From: Kribbella caucasensis
GTDB taxonomy: Bacteria > Actinomycetota > Actinomycetes > Propionibacteriales > Kribbellaceae
Direction: 5' to 3'
NCBI RefSeq assembly: GCF_004361855.1
Contig: NZ_SNWQ01000014.1
Coordinates: 124,001 to 188,000, forward strand
DNA length: 64,000 bases
How positions within the stretch are numbered: the stretch's first letter is position 1; each line of letters begins with the position of its first letter. The notes beneath the pieces are model-generated. The model was not told where the DNA came from, made no database searches, and was given only the letters and a program-made list of their open reading frames with translations. The translations under genes and the position numbers were made by a program. Below, piece after piece: positions 8,066 to 16,027 of the stretch.

Positions 8066-8908
8066 TCAGCCTCCCCCGGCCACCCCTTCGCCGTCTTGGA
8101 CGGATCTCTCATGCATCAACGCCGCGATCCCGTTCTGTACCGCGAGGAACGACGAGGCGCTGACCCCCGTGTACCGCTTGAAGTCCCGCGCCGCATGCGC
8201 CTGGTCGTAATACCCATGCAGCGCAGCCAATGTCGCCGCCGCATCCGCCGGTCCGTCCAGCAGTTCACCGACGAAGTGGAAGTACCGCACGATCTCGCTG
8301 AACTGCTTTGGCCCAACCCCGGTCAACCCATGAAACGTCCGATGCAACGTGCTGTACGGCGTGACCAGTGCGCGACCCAACTCGGCAACCGTCCACGTGC
8401 CACGGTATTTCTCCACGAGATCGACGGCCCGTTCCACCAACTCGAACCGAACCACCTGCACCAACGGCTCAAGGAACGCGGCCAGCCCATCCGCTCGCGA
8501 CGCGCCGAACTCGACCGCACGTAACCCACCCGCCAGTCGTCCCGTAGTACCGGCACCCAGCCAATCGTCGAGGGGCAGGACCGCGTCGACCAGTCGATCG
8601 GAGCGGCCGAGTGCGGCCACTCCCCAGGGTTTGAGTTCGGCGCCGACATAGCTGGACGGGCCGGACTGCGACAGGACATGCGGCCGGGTCATGATCCCGA
8701 ACAGCGAACCCTCGTTGCGCCATCGGGCTCCGCTCAGCGGATCGTGCCGGAAACCAGGCTCGGCCAGCGCGACGGCGAAGGCAGGCCGGCCGTTCGGGAT
8801 CAGGATCTGGCGCTGGACCTCGGCCGAGCCCGATCCCTCCACCATCCAGAAATGCTCGACGACGTCACGCAACGAGGGCGGCGGAGGGAACCGCAGGTAG
8901 GCGACCAC
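8066..8908 (-). CDS. AraC-family transcriptional regulator
   Basis: A 280-residue regulator. The N-terminal half (LRFPPPPSLRDVVEHFWMVEG..., PNGRPAFAVAL) resembles the sensor domain common in actinobacterial AraC proteins. The C-terminal 100 residues hold two helix-turn-helix units (WTVAELGRALVTPYSTLHRTF and later YYDQAHAARDFKRYTGVSASSF), the AraC DNA-binding domain. It probably controls the downstream VOC gene. The start codon region is duplicated (8893-8948), so the exact GTG used is uncertain. Confidence 0.87.
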   Translation of the reverse strand: MVAYLRFPPPPSLRDVVEHFWMVEGSGSAEVQRQILIPNGRPAFAVALAEPGFRHDPLSGARWRNEGSLFGIMTRPHVLSQSGPSSYVGAELKPWGVAALGRSDRLVDAVLPLDDWLGAGTTGRLAGGLRAVEFGASRADGLAAFLEPLVQVVRFELVERAVDLVEKYRGTWTVAELGRALVTPYSTLHRTFHGLTGVGPKQFSEIVRYFHFVGELLDGPADAAATLAALHGYYDQAHAARDFKRYTGVSASSFLAVQNGIAALMHERSVQDGEGVAGGG

Positions 8909-8948
8909 GGACTCACGATATGCAGGTAGGCGATCACGGACTCACGAT
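8893..8948. repeat. Tandem duplication over the araC-type start codon
   Basis: A 27-bp sequence at 8893-8919 recurs at 8922-8948 with one mismatch, a period of 29 bp. Each copy contains, on the minus strand, a GTG followed by codons for (V/I)AYL. The period is not a multiple of three, so the upstream copy is out of frame with the gene. Confidence 0.85.
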
Positions 8949-8976
8949 CTGGCTCTAGCGCAGCGGCAGGAGCTAC

Positions 8977-9996
8977 CTACACGGTGATGAGAACCTTGCC
9001 GACCGCTCCGCTCTCGACGGCCGCGTGGGCTGCCGCCGTCTGATCGAGGCTGAAGCGGTGAAGCGGCAGCCCAGCCTCGTCGCCGACCCGGAATCCGCCC
9101 TCTTCGATAGCCTGATTGATGTCCGCGGCAGCCGCAGCGATCCGGTCCCAGCCCACGGTGTAGAGGAGGACGAACTGGTAGCGGGCGTTGAGGCCCATGT
9201 TGCGCCGTACGTCGAGGTTGAACGAGGCGCCGCCGTCGTTCGCGTAGATGGAGATCGTCCCGCGCGGGCGGAGTACGGTCTGGTCGAGGTCCGCGTTCGC
9301 GCCCGCTGCGACTTCGACGATCAGATCGACGCCGTCGGGGGCGAGGCGGCTGATCTGCGCGGCGGCGTCCGTGTCCCTGTAGTTGACGACATGGTGAGCG
9401 CCGGCAGCGACGGCGAGCTTCCCTTTCGTGTCACCGCTGACGGTGGCGATCACTCTTGCGCCTGCCCAGCGCGCGAGCTGTATGGCGGCGTTGCCGACTG
9501 CACCCGCCCCGCCTGCGACGAGCACGATTCGGCGGTCGAGGGCGTTCGGATGCAGGCGCGCTGGGCCGTCTTCGGCAACGGTCAGCGCGCGATGTGCGGT
9601 GGCGGCGGGGATGCCGATGCTGGCGCCCAGCTCGAAGTCCGCGGCAGCCGGCAGCGGGAAGACGCGTTCGGCAGGGACGACGGTGTACTCCTGGGCGGTG
9701 CCGCTGCCTGGCCGGCCGTCGCCGGCGAGCGTGACCCAGACGCGGTCGCCGACGCTGAAGCCGGTGACGTCGGCGCCGAGCTTGTCGACAACGCCCGACC
9801 CGTCATGGTTGGGGACCGTGGCCTGGGTCGTCGTGCCGCCGAACGCGCCGCTGCGAGACTTCCAGTCGGTCGGGTTCACGCCCGAGACGACCACGCGCAG
9901 CCGCACCTCGCCCTCTCCGGGCTCGGGATTCGGCCGCTCCACGAGTTCGAGTACGGACGGATCGCCGGCCTGCGTGTAGGTGACTGCTCTCATCAT
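8977..9996 (-). CDS. Zinc-independent quinone oxidoreductase (QOR/MDR family)
   Basis: A 339-residue medium-chain dehydrogenase/reductase. The N-terminal GroES-like domain includes VVSGVNPTDWKSRSG and NHDGSGVVDKLG; the Rossmann domain contains VLVAGGAGAVGNAAIQLARWAGARVIA, the AxxGxxG NADPH-binding motif. The structural and catalytic zinc cysteines of alcohol dehydrogenases are absent, which places it with NADPH:quinone reductases. It would reduce quinones or enones in the cytoplasm. It stands alone on the minus strand and diverges from the next gene across 112 bp with no clear operator. Confidence 0.88.
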   Translation of the reverse strand: MMRAVTYTQAGDPSVLELVERPNPEPGEGEVRLRVVVSGVNPTDWKSRSGAFGGTTTQATVPNHDGSGVVDKLGADVTGFSVGDRVWVTLAGDGRPGSGTAQEYTVVPAERVFPLPAAADFELGASIGIPAATAHRALTVAEDGPARLHPNALDRRIVLVAGGAGAVGNAAIQLARWAGARVIATVSGDTKGKLAVAAGAHHVVNYRDTDAAAQISRLAPDGVDLIVEVAAGANADLDQTVLRPRGTISIYANDGGASFNLDVRRNMGLNARYQFVLLYTVGWDRIAAAAADINQAIEEGGFRVGDEAGLPLHRFSLDQTAAAHAAVESGAVGKVLITV

Positions 9997-10108
9997 CTCG
10001 TCCGACTCCCGATCGTCAGCGGCTTACCTGGGCCATTCTCCTCTGCGCGCGCCGGAGAACGCTGACCGGCAGGCGCTGCGGTTCGTAAGGATCTGACATC
10101 CTTGTCCG

Positions 10109-10933
10109 GTGACCACTGCTGACGAGTACCGCCTGCTGGGATTCACCGACGCGGATCGGGAGGACGCCGAGAAGCTGTCGGTCGACCCGGCGGCGGTGGC
10201 GGAGTTCGCCACGGAGTTGCGCCGGTTGATGGGGACCTTCCCGGCGGAGGACGAGCTGAAGGTCCCGGACGACCCGCTGGTCTCGGTGGCGACCTTCCTG
10301 GCGACGCTGCCGGACATCCGCCGGTACCACCAGCAGCGCGGGATCCCCGACGAGATCAGCTGGGCCACCCTCGCGGATCTCGGCAAGCAGCTCGACGTCA
10401 ACCGCCGGACCCACGGTAGCTTCGGGCTCGAGACCCACTGGTGGATGACGATCCACTGGACCGGGGTGATCTACGCGCTCGGCCGGCTGCAGTTCCTGCT
10501 CCACCAGTTGCCGGCATCCACTCCGGTGCCTGGTGTGGAGCCCGGCGAGTGGGTGATCGGCGTACACATCCCGGAGAGCGGCCCGCTCACCCCCGAAGCC
10601 GTGGACGCCAGCTTCGCGCAGGCCCGCGAGTTCTTCCCGCGCTACTTCCCGGAGTACCCGGTCCGCATTGCGACGCTCGGGTCCTGGCTGCTCGACCCGT
10701 ACCTGCTGGACAACCTCCCGCAGGACTCCAACACGGTCCGCTTCGGCCGCCGGTTCACCCCGTACGGCGAACCCCGCGACTCCCAGGACAGCGCGATCTT
10801 CTTCACCTTCCGCAGCCACGACCTGACCAAACTGGACGAGTTCCCCCAGGACACGACTCTCCAGCGCCTGATCGTCTCCCGGATCAAATCCGGCGGCACC
10901 TGGCAAACCGCCCACGGCTACCTGACACTCTGA
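10109..10933 (+). CDS. Acyltransferase-domain protein (NAT_N/GNAT_C type)
   Basis: A 274-residue protein resembling the actinobacterial 'acyltransferase domain-containing' group with an N-terminal helical half (residues 1-125: YRLLGFTDADREDAEKLSV...) and a C-terminal GNAT-like half (HIPESGPLTPEAVDASFAQAREFF ... SWLLDPYLLDNLPQDSNTVRFGRRFTPYG). Family membership is recalled, not searched; the substrate is unknown. GTG 10109 is preceded by a divergent promoter region. The gene converges on dedA across a shared terminator. Confidence 0.7.
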   Translation: MTTADEYRLLGFTDADREDAEKLSVDPAAVAEFATELRRLMGTFPAEDELKVPDDPLVSVATFLATLPDIRRYHQQRGIPDEISWATLADLGKQLDVNRRTHGSFGLETHWWMTIHWTGVIYALGRLQFLLHQLPASTPVPGVEPGEWVIGVHIPESGPLTPEAVDASFAQAREFFPRYFPEYPVRIATLGSWLLDPYLLDNLPQDSNTVRFGRRFTPYGEPRDSQDSAIFFTFRSHDLTKLDEFPQDTTLQRLIVSRIKSGGTWQTAHGYLTL

Positions 10934-10962
10934 CCGCGAGCCGGTACGGACCTGCGCGGTCA
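10931..10962. terminator. Shared convergent terminator containing both stop codons
   Basis: TGACCGCG (10931-10938) and CGCGGTCA (10955-10962) form a perfect 8-bp stem. The left arm contains the TGA of the acyltransferase-domain gene and the right arm contains the TGA of the convergent dedA-type gene. It would serve both directions. Confidence 0.55.
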
Positions 10963-11595
10963 GTCGGTGGCGGCTGCGGCTTTCGCGGTTTTGCGGCGGT
11001 TGGTGAGGCGGCGGGTGGTCTCGAAGAGGAGGCCGATGCCGACGGCGAGGCTGAGGCTGAAGGCCAGCGCCTTGAGCGAGTCATGGGCGAAGGCGTCGCC
11101 GCCGAGGTAGCCGAGCAGCGCGACGTACGTGTACGCGACGGTCACGCCGGCGAAGGTGAAGACGACGAACTTGCGAAACGAGTACTTCGTCGCGCCCGCG
11201 GTCAGGGTGGCCACCATCCGCGCGCCCGGGATGTAGCGGACTGTCATCAAGATCAGCCCGCCGCGCGAGTGCAAGGCGTTGGACACCTTCTCGTACATCC
11301 GCTGCCGGGCCTCTCGCCGCCGCAACCAGCGGTGCAACGCCGGCCCGGAACCGCGGCCCATGAAGTAGCAGACGCACTCGCCGATCACCGAGCCGAGCAT
11401 CGCCAGCACGATGACGAGCAGCAGGTTCTGGTGTCCGGCGGCCGCGGCCATGCCTGCGGTCACCACCAGGCCCTCGCTCGGGATCACCGGGAAGACAGCG
11501 TCGATCGCGGCCGCGAAGAACAGGATCAGCAACAGCCAGTGGGAGGCCATCGCGAGGCCGAGCAGCTCCCGGGCAGCCTCCATCAACTCTGTCAC
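10960..11595 (-). CDS. DedA-family membrane protein
   Basis: A 211-residue polytopic membrane protein. DedA/SNARE-associated features include the early FPVIPSEG segment, GSVIGECVCYFMGRGSG, and the conserved amphipathic RYIPGARMVATLTAGATKYSFRKF. The family acts in phospholipid recycling and membrane homeostasis (UptA/DedA transport C55 carrier or phosphatidylethanolamine); this member's substrate is unknown. The C-terminus is basic. It lies on the minus strand and converges with the preceding gene. Confidence 0.86.
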   Translation of the reverse strand: MTELMEAARELLGLAMASHWLLLILFFAAAIDAVFPVIPSEGLVVTAGMAAAAGHQNLLLVIVLAMLGSVIGECVCYFMGRGSGPALHRWLRRREARQRMYEKVSNALHSRGGLILMTVRYIPGARMVATLTAGATKYSFRKFVVFTFAGVTVAYTYVALLGYLGGDAFAHDSLKALAFSLSLAVGIGLLFETTRRLTNRRKTAKAAAATD

Positions 11596-11670
11596 GCCTG
11601 AAGCATTACATCCGCAGTCAAGGCCGGCCCAATCCCATCACTGTCATTCACGCTCACTCACAGCTGGAAT

Positions 11671-14580
11671 TCACTCACTGTTCACAGCCTCCTCGAGGAT
11701 CTTCGCCAGTTCGCCCCGGCTGTGGATACCGAGTTTCATGTAGACCTTGCGCAGGTGGTACTCGACCGTCTTCGGGCTGAGGAACAACCCGGCCGCGGCG
11801 GCGCGAATACTCTGCCCGTCGGCCAGTAACAACGCGACCTGCCGTTCCTGCGGGGTCAGCTCGTCCGCAGTACTGGCCTCTCGGCGCCTGGCCGTCTCCC
11901 CGGTCGCCTTCAACTCAGCCGCAGCAAGATCGGCCCACGTCCGGGCCCCTAACTGGTCGAAGGCGCTCACCGCTACCCGCAGCTGGATCCGGGCATCGAT
12001 CCGGCGCCGGACCCGCCGCAGCCAGGAGCCGTACACCAACCGAGTCCGCGACGTCTCGAACAGATCCAGCGTCTGCGCATGCCACCCCAGCGCGGCCTCG
12101 AACTCCCGCTCCTCCCCGCCCAGCAGACCGTTCACCCGCGCCGCGCGCGCCAGCGACCACGGCAGCGCCTTCTCCGCCGCCGCTCGCGCGAACGACCGCC
12201 CGACCACCTGAGCGTCCTCACTCCGCCCCTGCCGGAGGTACGCCTCGACCAGCTCGGGTGCCGGCGACAGATCCGGATCGAGCATCCCGGTCGCCGCCAG
12301 CATTTCCAGCAAACGCTCGTACTGCGGTACCGCGGCCGCCGGATTCCCCCGGCCCAGCTCCAGGTCGCCGAGCGCGAACAGGGACCAGGCCATGCCGATA
12401 TGGATCTGCCGGTCCGTACAGATGTCGATCGCCTCGGCCGTCAGGGTCTGGCAGTCCTCCGCCTGCCCACGATGCGCGGCGAGCCAGGCTTGCCCGGCCA
12501 GGCTGATCGCGAGTTCGGTGGTCTGCCCGGTCTCCCGGGCCAGCCGGATCGCTTCGTCGTACGACGAGGCTGCGTCCGCCCAGCGATCGGTGGTCGCCTC
12601 GTCGCGGGCCAGGTAGAACAGGAACGTCGGCAGCTGGCCCAGCGCCACCCGGCTACGCCGATCGCGCATCGCCCGCTGGATCAGGACCCGCCCGGTCGCG
12701 CTGTCGCGGAGGAACAGCGGTGCGAGCACGGACCAGACCTGCCACCGACGATCCCCGTCCAGCTCGGCCAACGGTGCCAGCACAGTGGCCTCGCGGATCT
12801 GCTCGGTCCCGCCACGGCCTGCCATGACCCGCGCGATCCCGCAGGAGAGGAGGCCCAGCGTCCGGATACCCGGCTCATCGACCCGGGTGAGCAGGTCCTC
12901 GATGTCCTGAGCCGCACGCAGAGCGGTCCGCGCGTCGCCGAGATGGAAGCAGGCGTTCACCACATCGCTCAACAAGCCGATCGAAACCTGCGGATCCACT
13001 GACCGTGCGGCGGCCGCGAGCAGCAGGTCCCGCGCGCTCGCCGGCGAACCGCACTTGCCCGCGATATCGGCCCGCAGTTCCTCCGCCCGGATCATCACCG
13101 GCAGCGGTGGTTGCCGCTCCAGCGCGGCGACGAGCAGGTCATCCGCGCGATCGGGCATCCCGGCGAGCCAGGCCGCCTCACCCGCGGCGACCAATCGGCC
13201 CGCTTGGTCCTGCGGGCGTTCGGTCAGTCTCGCGGCTCGCTCCAAGGCGGTCGCGGCGACGGCATGAGCGCCGCGCTCGACGGCATGGCCCGCTGCCTGT
13301 TCGAGTGCCGCCGCGACCTCGTCGTCCGTACCGAGCACCGCTTCCGACAAGTGCCACGCCCGCCGGTCCGCATCCAGTACCGCCGAGGCCACCGCCCGAT
13401 GGACCGTACGCCGCTCCGCCGGAGCCGCGCTCGCGTAGATCGCCGAACGCGCGAGTGGATGCCTGAACTCGACCACACCGTCCACGATCGTCACCAACGC
13501 GGCCTGCTCCGCCTCGGCCAGCGCGGCAATGTCGATCTGCAGATCGGTACAGGCACGAGCCACGACACCAAGGTCGCCATCGCCGACCGCGGCCACCAGC
13601 AACGCGGTTCGCGCGGGACGGCTCAACCGGTCTGCCCTGGCGGCGAAGGCATCCGCGAGGAGCTGTGGCACCGGTCCCGGCAGAACGGGCGGCAGGCGAC
13701 GCAACTGGTCCGGGTCACTGGTCAGTTCGAGCAACGCCAGTGGGTTACCACCCACCATCTGATGAACCTGCGTGACCAGATCAACCGGCAACGCCCGATC
13801 GCTCACCAGCTCCCGAGCGGCGTCCAGAGCAACCCCTCCAAGCGCAAGCTGCGGCAGATCCGCCTCGCCCAGCGGATGGGAAGTCCCAGAGCGCGCCGCG
13901 ATCACCAGCACGATCGGATCGGCGACGAGTCGCCTGGCGGTGAACAACAGTGCTTCGGACGACGCCCGATCCAGCCACTGCGCATCGTCCACGAAGATCG
14001 CCACCGGCACCGACTCGGCGTACCGGCAGATCAAGCTCAGCGACGCAGCCCCCACCGCAAACCGATCAGCAGGCGCCCGCCTCCCCACCCACTCCCCGGC
14101 CCCAGGCACCACCGCCTCCCCCGGCCCCACGCCTTCACCACCCACCACCTGCTCCCCCACCACCCGGCCCTGCGCGGCCACGCCTTCACCCACCGCCCGG
14201 CCGTCCGGGCCCACGCCTTCACCACCCACCACCTGCTCCGTCGACCGCACGCCGGTGCCACCCGGCGGTCCTTCCGGGGGTGTGGTGAGGGCGAGGGCAG
14301 CGGTGAGGGCGTTGCGTTGTGGGGGTGGGATTCGGTCGAGTTCGCCGAGCGCTGGGCGGAGAAGTTGCAGCAGGCCGCCGAACGGGATCTCCTGTTCGGC
14401 CTCGGTTCCACGGGCCCGGAGGACGCGCAGACCCGCGGCGAGTGCCGCCGCCTCGTCGACGAGAGCGGTCTTCCCGATCCCCGGTTCACCGGTGATCAAG
14501 AGCACCCCGCTGGTTCCCACCCGCGCTCCCGCGACCAGCCGTTCGATCGCCCGCCGTTCGGCCTCCCGCCCGATCAGCAT
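11671..14580 (-). CDS. Large LuxR-type ATPase regulator (LAL/MalT-like)
   Basis: A 969-residue regulator. A Walker A motif (GEPGIGKTALVDEAA) lies at residues 30-45 and a Walker B-like IFVDDAQWLD near 195. A long TPR-like helical region fills 350-880, and a LuxR helix-turn-helix (LTPQERQVALLLADGQSIRAA... FLSPKTVEYHLRKVYMKLG) ends the protein. Such LAL regulators activate secondary metabolism or catabolic operons on sensing an unknown ligand or nucleotide. Residues about 105-165, between Walker A and Walker B, are a Gly/Val-rich insertion encoded by duplicated DNA. It diverges from the methyltransferase gene across a 350-bp palindromic region. Confidence 0.9.
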   Translation of the reverse strand: MLIGREAERRAIERLVAGARVGTSGVLLITGEPGIGKTALVDEAAALAAGLRVLRARGTEAEQEIPFGGLLQLLRPALGELDRIPPPQRNALTAALALTTPPEGPPGGTGVRSTEQVVGGEGVGPDGRAVGEGVAAQGRVVGEQVVGGEGVGPGEAVVPGAGEWVGRRAPADRFAVGAASLSLICRYAESVPVAIFVDDAQWLDRASSEALLFTARRLVADPIVLVIAARSGTSHPLGEADLPQLALGGVALDAARELVSDRALPVDLVTQVHQMVGGNPLALLELTSDPDQLRRLPPVLPGPVPQLLADAFAARADRLSRPARTALLVAAVGDGDLGVVARACTDLQIDIAALAEAEQAALVTIVDGVVEFRHPLARSAIYASAAPAERRTVHRAVASAVLDADRRAWHLSEAVLGTDDEVAAALEQAAGHAVERGAHAVAATALERAARLTERPQDQAGRLVAAGEAAWLAGMPDRADDLLVAALERQPPLPVMIRAEELRADIAGKCGSPASARDLLLAAAARSVDPQVSIGLLSDVVNACFHLGDARTALRAAQDIEDLLTRVDEPGIRTLGLLSCGIARVMAGRGGTEQIREATVLAPLAELDGDRRWQVWSVLAPLFLRDSATGRVLIQRAMRDRRSRVALGQLPTFLFYLARDEATTDRWADAASSYDEAIRLARETGQTTELAISLAGQAWLAAHRGQAEDCQTLTAEAIDICTDRQIHIGMAWSLFALGDLELGRGNPAAAVPQYERLLEMLAATGMLDPDLSPAPELVEAYLRQGRSEDAQVVGRSFARAAAEKALPWSLARAARVNGLLGGEEREFEAALGWHAQTLDLFETSRTRLVYGSWLRRVRRRIDARIQLRVAVSAFDQLGARTWADLAAAELKATGETARRREASTADELTPQERQVALLLADGQSIRAAAAGLFLSPKTVEYHLRKVYMKLGIHSRGELAKILEEAVNSE
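14126..14239. repeat. 30-bp direct repeat inside the LAL regulator gene
   Basis: The 30 bp at 14126-14155 recur without mismatch at 14210-14239, an offset of 84 bp (28 codons). The frame is kept, so the protein gains two VVGGEGVGP-like copies in a Gly/Val-rich stretch. The intervening DNA contains further degenerate copies of the same C-rich units. Confidence 0.9.
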
Positions 14581-14591
14581 CCTCGCAGTCT

Positions 14592-14756
14592 AGGGTCCTG
14601 GGTCGGGAGTTGGTGCAGTAGCTCCGGTGTCCAGGTAGGTGCATCGCAAGGCGGAGAAGCTGCCTCGATGCGGTGTTCATCGTGGCTGCTTCTCCAACGC
14701 CGCGAGGTGCCTGCCTGGGCGCCGGAGCTGCGCACGAACTTCCGACCCAGGACCCT
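14592..14756. repeat. 165-bp imperfect palindrome in a divergent intergenic region
   Basis: The arms 14592-14660 and 14688-14756 are both 69 bp and complementary along their length, with perfect outer (AGGGTCCTGGGTCGG) and inner (GGAGAAGC) blocks and about 80% overall match by eye. The 27-bp centre continues with CGATG/CATCG. The rest of the intergenic region (14581-14931) has a CAGGTG-CCC-CACCTG palindrome at 14824-14838 and two ACCAGC(G/A)GTGACT copies at 14891-14921. No reading frame there looks coding. Confidence 0.85.
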
Positions 14757-14931
14757 CGGGCTCCACTCTGGGCTGTCACGTGAACGATCGCCCGCGCACC
14801 CGACGCGATCCGCACGTCACGACCAGGTGCCCCACCTGATGCGAAGACGAACACCGCGCTCCTACGTTCGCCGTACCAAGCGACTCAGCACCAGCGGTGA
14901 CTGAGGACCAGCAGTGACTAGGGGAGGAACC

Positions 14932-16002
14932 ATGACAACCGACCAGGCCGTCGCCGTCGATGGCGACAAGCTGATGGCGTTCGTGTTCAATGCCGTCGGC
15001 GAAGTGGGGGCGACGTTGAACGCCGCGCTCGTGGTGATGGGCGACAAGCTCGGGTACTACGACGCGCTGGCCGGCGCAGGACCGACCACGCCCGCCGAAC
15101 TCGCCGACCGGACGAACACCGACGACCACTACGCCCGCGAGTGGCTGAACGCCCAGGCCGCGGGCGGTTTCGTCGAATACGACCCGGCGACCGCGACGTA
15201 CACGCTGCCGCCCGAGCAGGCGGTCGCGTTCACCGACGAGAGCAGCCCGGCGTACCTGCCCGGGATCTTCCAGATCGCGCTCGGCACCGTCCAGGACTCC
15301 AGCCGGCTGATCGAGGCCGCCCGCAGCGGAGCAGGGATCGGTTGGCACGAGCACGACTCGGACGTCCACATCGGCTGCGAGCGTTTCTTCCGCCCCAGCT
15401 ACCTGGCCAACCTCAGCGAAAACTGGCTGCCCGCGCTCGACGGCGTGGTCGCCAAACTCGAACGCGGTGCGAAGGTCGCGGACATCGGTTGCGGTCACGG
15501 CTCCTCGACGATCCTGATGGCGCAGGCCTTCCCGCAGTCCAGTTACACCGGGTTCGACTATCACCCGGAATCGATCGAGACCGCGCGGATCCGGGCTGCC
15601 GAGGCAGGGGTGGACATCACGTTCGAGGTGGCCGGCTCCACGGCGTACGGCGGATCGGGGTACGACCTGGTGACGACGTTCGACGCGTTGCACGACATGG
15701 GCGACCCGGTCGGCGCGGCCCGGCGGGTGCGCGAGTCGCTGGCGCCGGACGGCACGTGGATGGTCGTCGAACCGATGGCCGGCGATCGCGTCGAAGACAA
15801 CCTGAACCCGGTCGGCCGCGCGTACTACGGCTTCTCGACCCTGCTCTGTACGCCGGGAGCGCTGTCCCAGGAAGTCGGTCTGGCACTCGGCACCCAAGCC
15901 GGCCCGGCCCGCATCCGCGACGTGACGACGGCCGCCGGCTTCACCCGATTCCGCGTCGCCGCCGAAACCCCCTTCAACCTGGTACTCGAAGTCCGCCCCT
16001 GA
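14932..16002 (+). CDS. Class I SAM-dependent methyltransferase (Rv2258c-like)
   Basis: A 356-residue methyltransferase. Residues 15-110 form a helical winged-helix-like N-terminal domain (LNAALVVMGDKLGYYDALAG...). Motif I of the SAM-binding fold is VADIGCGHGSSTILMAQAFP, followed by YTGFDYHPESIETARIRA and a late VEPMAGD segment. The acceptor is unknown; the layout matches the actinobacterial Rv2258c group. ATG 14932 is preceded by a strong GGGGAGGAA ribosome binding site; GTG 14914 in the same frame is rejected for that reason. It is probably co-transcribed with the hydrolase-glycosyltransferase gene. Confidence 0.87.
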   Translation: MTTDQAVAVDGDKLMAFVFNAVGEVGATLNAALVVMGDKLGYYDALAGAGPTTPAELADRTNTDDHYAREWLNAQAAGGFVEYDPATATYTLPPEQAVAFTDESSPAYLPGIFQIALGTVQDSSRLIEAARSGAGIGWHEHDSDVHIGCERFFRPSYLANLSENWLPALDGVVAKLERGAKVADIGCGHGSSTILMAQAFPQSSYTGFDYHPESIETARIRAAEAGVDITFEVAGSTAYGGSGYDLVTTFDALHDMGDPVGAARRVRESLAPDGTWMVVEPMAGDRVEDNLNPVGRAYYGFSTLLCTPGALSQEVGLALGTQAGPARIRDVTTAAGFTRFRVAAETPFNLVLEVRP

Positions 16003-16027
16003 CACAGTTGGCACCGGGGGAAGACCG

